A stretch of DNA of 5,804 nt from Microbacteriaceae bacterium (lineage in GTDB: Bacteria > Actinomycetota > Actinomycetes > Actinomycetales > Microbacteriaceae). This document shows positions 5,172 to 5,804 of the stretch, piece after piece; the stretch's first letter is position 1; every line of letters starts with the position of its first letter. A model generated the notes under the pieces. It had not been told where the DNA came from. It was given only the letters and a program-made list of their open reading frames with translations, and did no database searches. Both the position numbers and the translations under genes were made by a program. Location of the stretch: positions 1 through 5,804 of the forward strand of contig JAODAU010000016.1 of the NCBI GenBank assembly GCA_025463615.1, in the 5' to 3' direction.

Positions 5172-5804
5172 CTAGGCCGGGGGCACCGGCTCCGGCGCGG
5201 GCGGGCCGACATAGCGCGCCGACGGGCGGATGATCTTCGGGTCCGCCGCCTGCTCGAGCACGTTCGCGGTCCACCCCAGCGTGCGCGCCACGGCGAACGT
5301 CGGCGTGAACAGCTCCCGGTCGAGGCCGCACGCCTCCATCACGATCGCCGCGTACCACTCCAGGTTGGTGTGCAGCGCGCGCCCCGGCTTGTAGCGCTCG
5401 AGCAGCGCCGGGATGCGCTCCTCCACCGCCACGGCGAAGTCGACGCGCGGGCCGCCGAACCGCAGCGCCACCTCCTTGAGCAGGGCGGAGCGGGGATCCT
5501 CGGTGCGGTAGACGGGGTGGCCGAACCCCATGATGCGGTTGCCCGCGGTGAGCTGCGCCGACACCCAGGCGTCGATGTTCCCGACCGACCCGATCGCGTC
5601 GAGCGTGTCGAGCGCGCGGCTGGGCGCGCCGCCGTGCAGCGGGCCGGAGAGAGCCCCGAGCGCGCCGACCAGGCAGGATGCCGCGTCCGCACCGGTGGAC
5701 GCGATCACCCGCGCCGTGAACGTGGAGGCGCTGAACCCGTGGTCGATCGCGGCGACGAGGTACGTGCCGAGCGCGGCGACGACCTCGGGCGCGGCGACGC
5801 GGCC
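5172..5804 (-). CDS. Citrate synthase, CitA / 'citrate synthase 2' type, C-terminal 210 residues, cut by window edge
   Basis: The enzyme condenses oxaloacetate with acetyl-CoA (or propionyl-CoA in methylcitrate synthases). The visible part, numbered from the window edge, shows the family in order: IDHGFSASTFTARVIAST (20-37), GPLHGGA with the active-site His57, GFGHPVYRTEDPRS with the second active-site His96 and the DPR (103-105), TNLEWYAA (146-153), FTPTFAVARTLGW (166-178), LEQ (183-185) and the ending IRPSARYVGPP (192-202). This 'RPSA.YVGP' tail is, from memory, typical of actinobacterial CitA-type enzymes. The position usually occupied by the third catalytic residue, Asp in NVDF, is Glu149 here, and the usual His of W.AH..EQ is Asn181. 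The frame is open to the right edge and stops at TAG 5172-5174. Citrate versus 2-methylcitrate specificity cannot be decided. It overlaps no neighbour but lies only three bases before the tandem-TetR gene. Confidence 0.95.
   Translation of the reverse strand, partial: GRVAAPEVVAALGTYLVAAIDHGFSASTFTARVIASTGADAASCLVGALGALSGPLHGGAPSRALDTLDAIGSVGNIDAWVSAQLTAGNRIMGFGHPVYRTEDPRSALLKEVALRFGGPRVDFAVAVEERIPALLERYKPGRALHTNLEWYAAIVMEACGLDRELFTPTFAVARTLGWTANVLEQAADPKIIRPSARYVGPPAPEPVPPA

Noticed and set aside
3952..5358. 468-codon minus-strand frame running through the regulator into the gap, with an ordinary-looking tail (EKLIANIEAAPLDAIAKADS)
   Set aside because: The tail looks protein-like, so I considered a frameshifted C-terminus of the regulator. 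The rest of the frame is Arg/Gly-rich shadow sequence, the true TetR frame ends cleanly at TAA 4011, and the drop to 48% G+C fits non-coding DNA.

Overview
The window is high-GC DNA (roughly 70% G+C by eye) and looks like an actinobacterial chromosome, most probably a Microbacteriaceae-like one. The evidence is the GTG starts, the tight gene packing, the actinobacterial family members encoded here and a strong excess of the hexamer GGATGC/GCATCC. All six genes read on the minus strand, so transcription runs from the right end of the window to the left.

In transcription order the layout is as follows. (1) The C-terminal part of a citrate synthase of the actinobacterial CitA / 'citrate synthase 2' type enters from the right edge and ends at 5172. 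(2) Three bases later begins a 385-residue regulator that carries two complete TetR-type DNA-binding units in one chain. (3) A gap of 86 bases follows. It is only about 48% G+C and contains an exact 8-base direct repeat, one copy of which covers the regulator's stop codon. (4) An intracellular type-B carboxylesterase with a complete catalytic triad starts at a GTG behind a perfect AAGGAGG. (5) A 12-helix MFS transporter follows, with its ATG overlapping the esterase stop codon (ATGA). (6) A two-domain protein comes next, with a degenerate pterin-carbinolamine-dehydratase-like half and a VOC (glyoxalase-like) half. (7) A nitrilase-superfamily carbon-nitrogen hydrolase comes last and is cut off by the left edge.

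The four genes after the gap (esterase, transporter, PCD/VOC protein, C-N hydrolase) are spaced like a single operon. Together they suggest uptake of a small ester- or amide-containing compound and its hydrolysis in the cytoplasm; the substrate cannot be read from sequence. The tandem TetR protein is the obvious candidate regulator, and the low-GC gap in front of the esterase is the obvious place for it to act. The citrate synthase is probably a housekeeping neighbour that is translationally linked to the regulator. No RNA genes, mobile elements, CRISPR arrays or integrase scars were seen. The most unusual items are the single-chain double-TetR regulator with its direct-repeat candidate operator, and the substitutions at two conserved positions of the citrate synthase.
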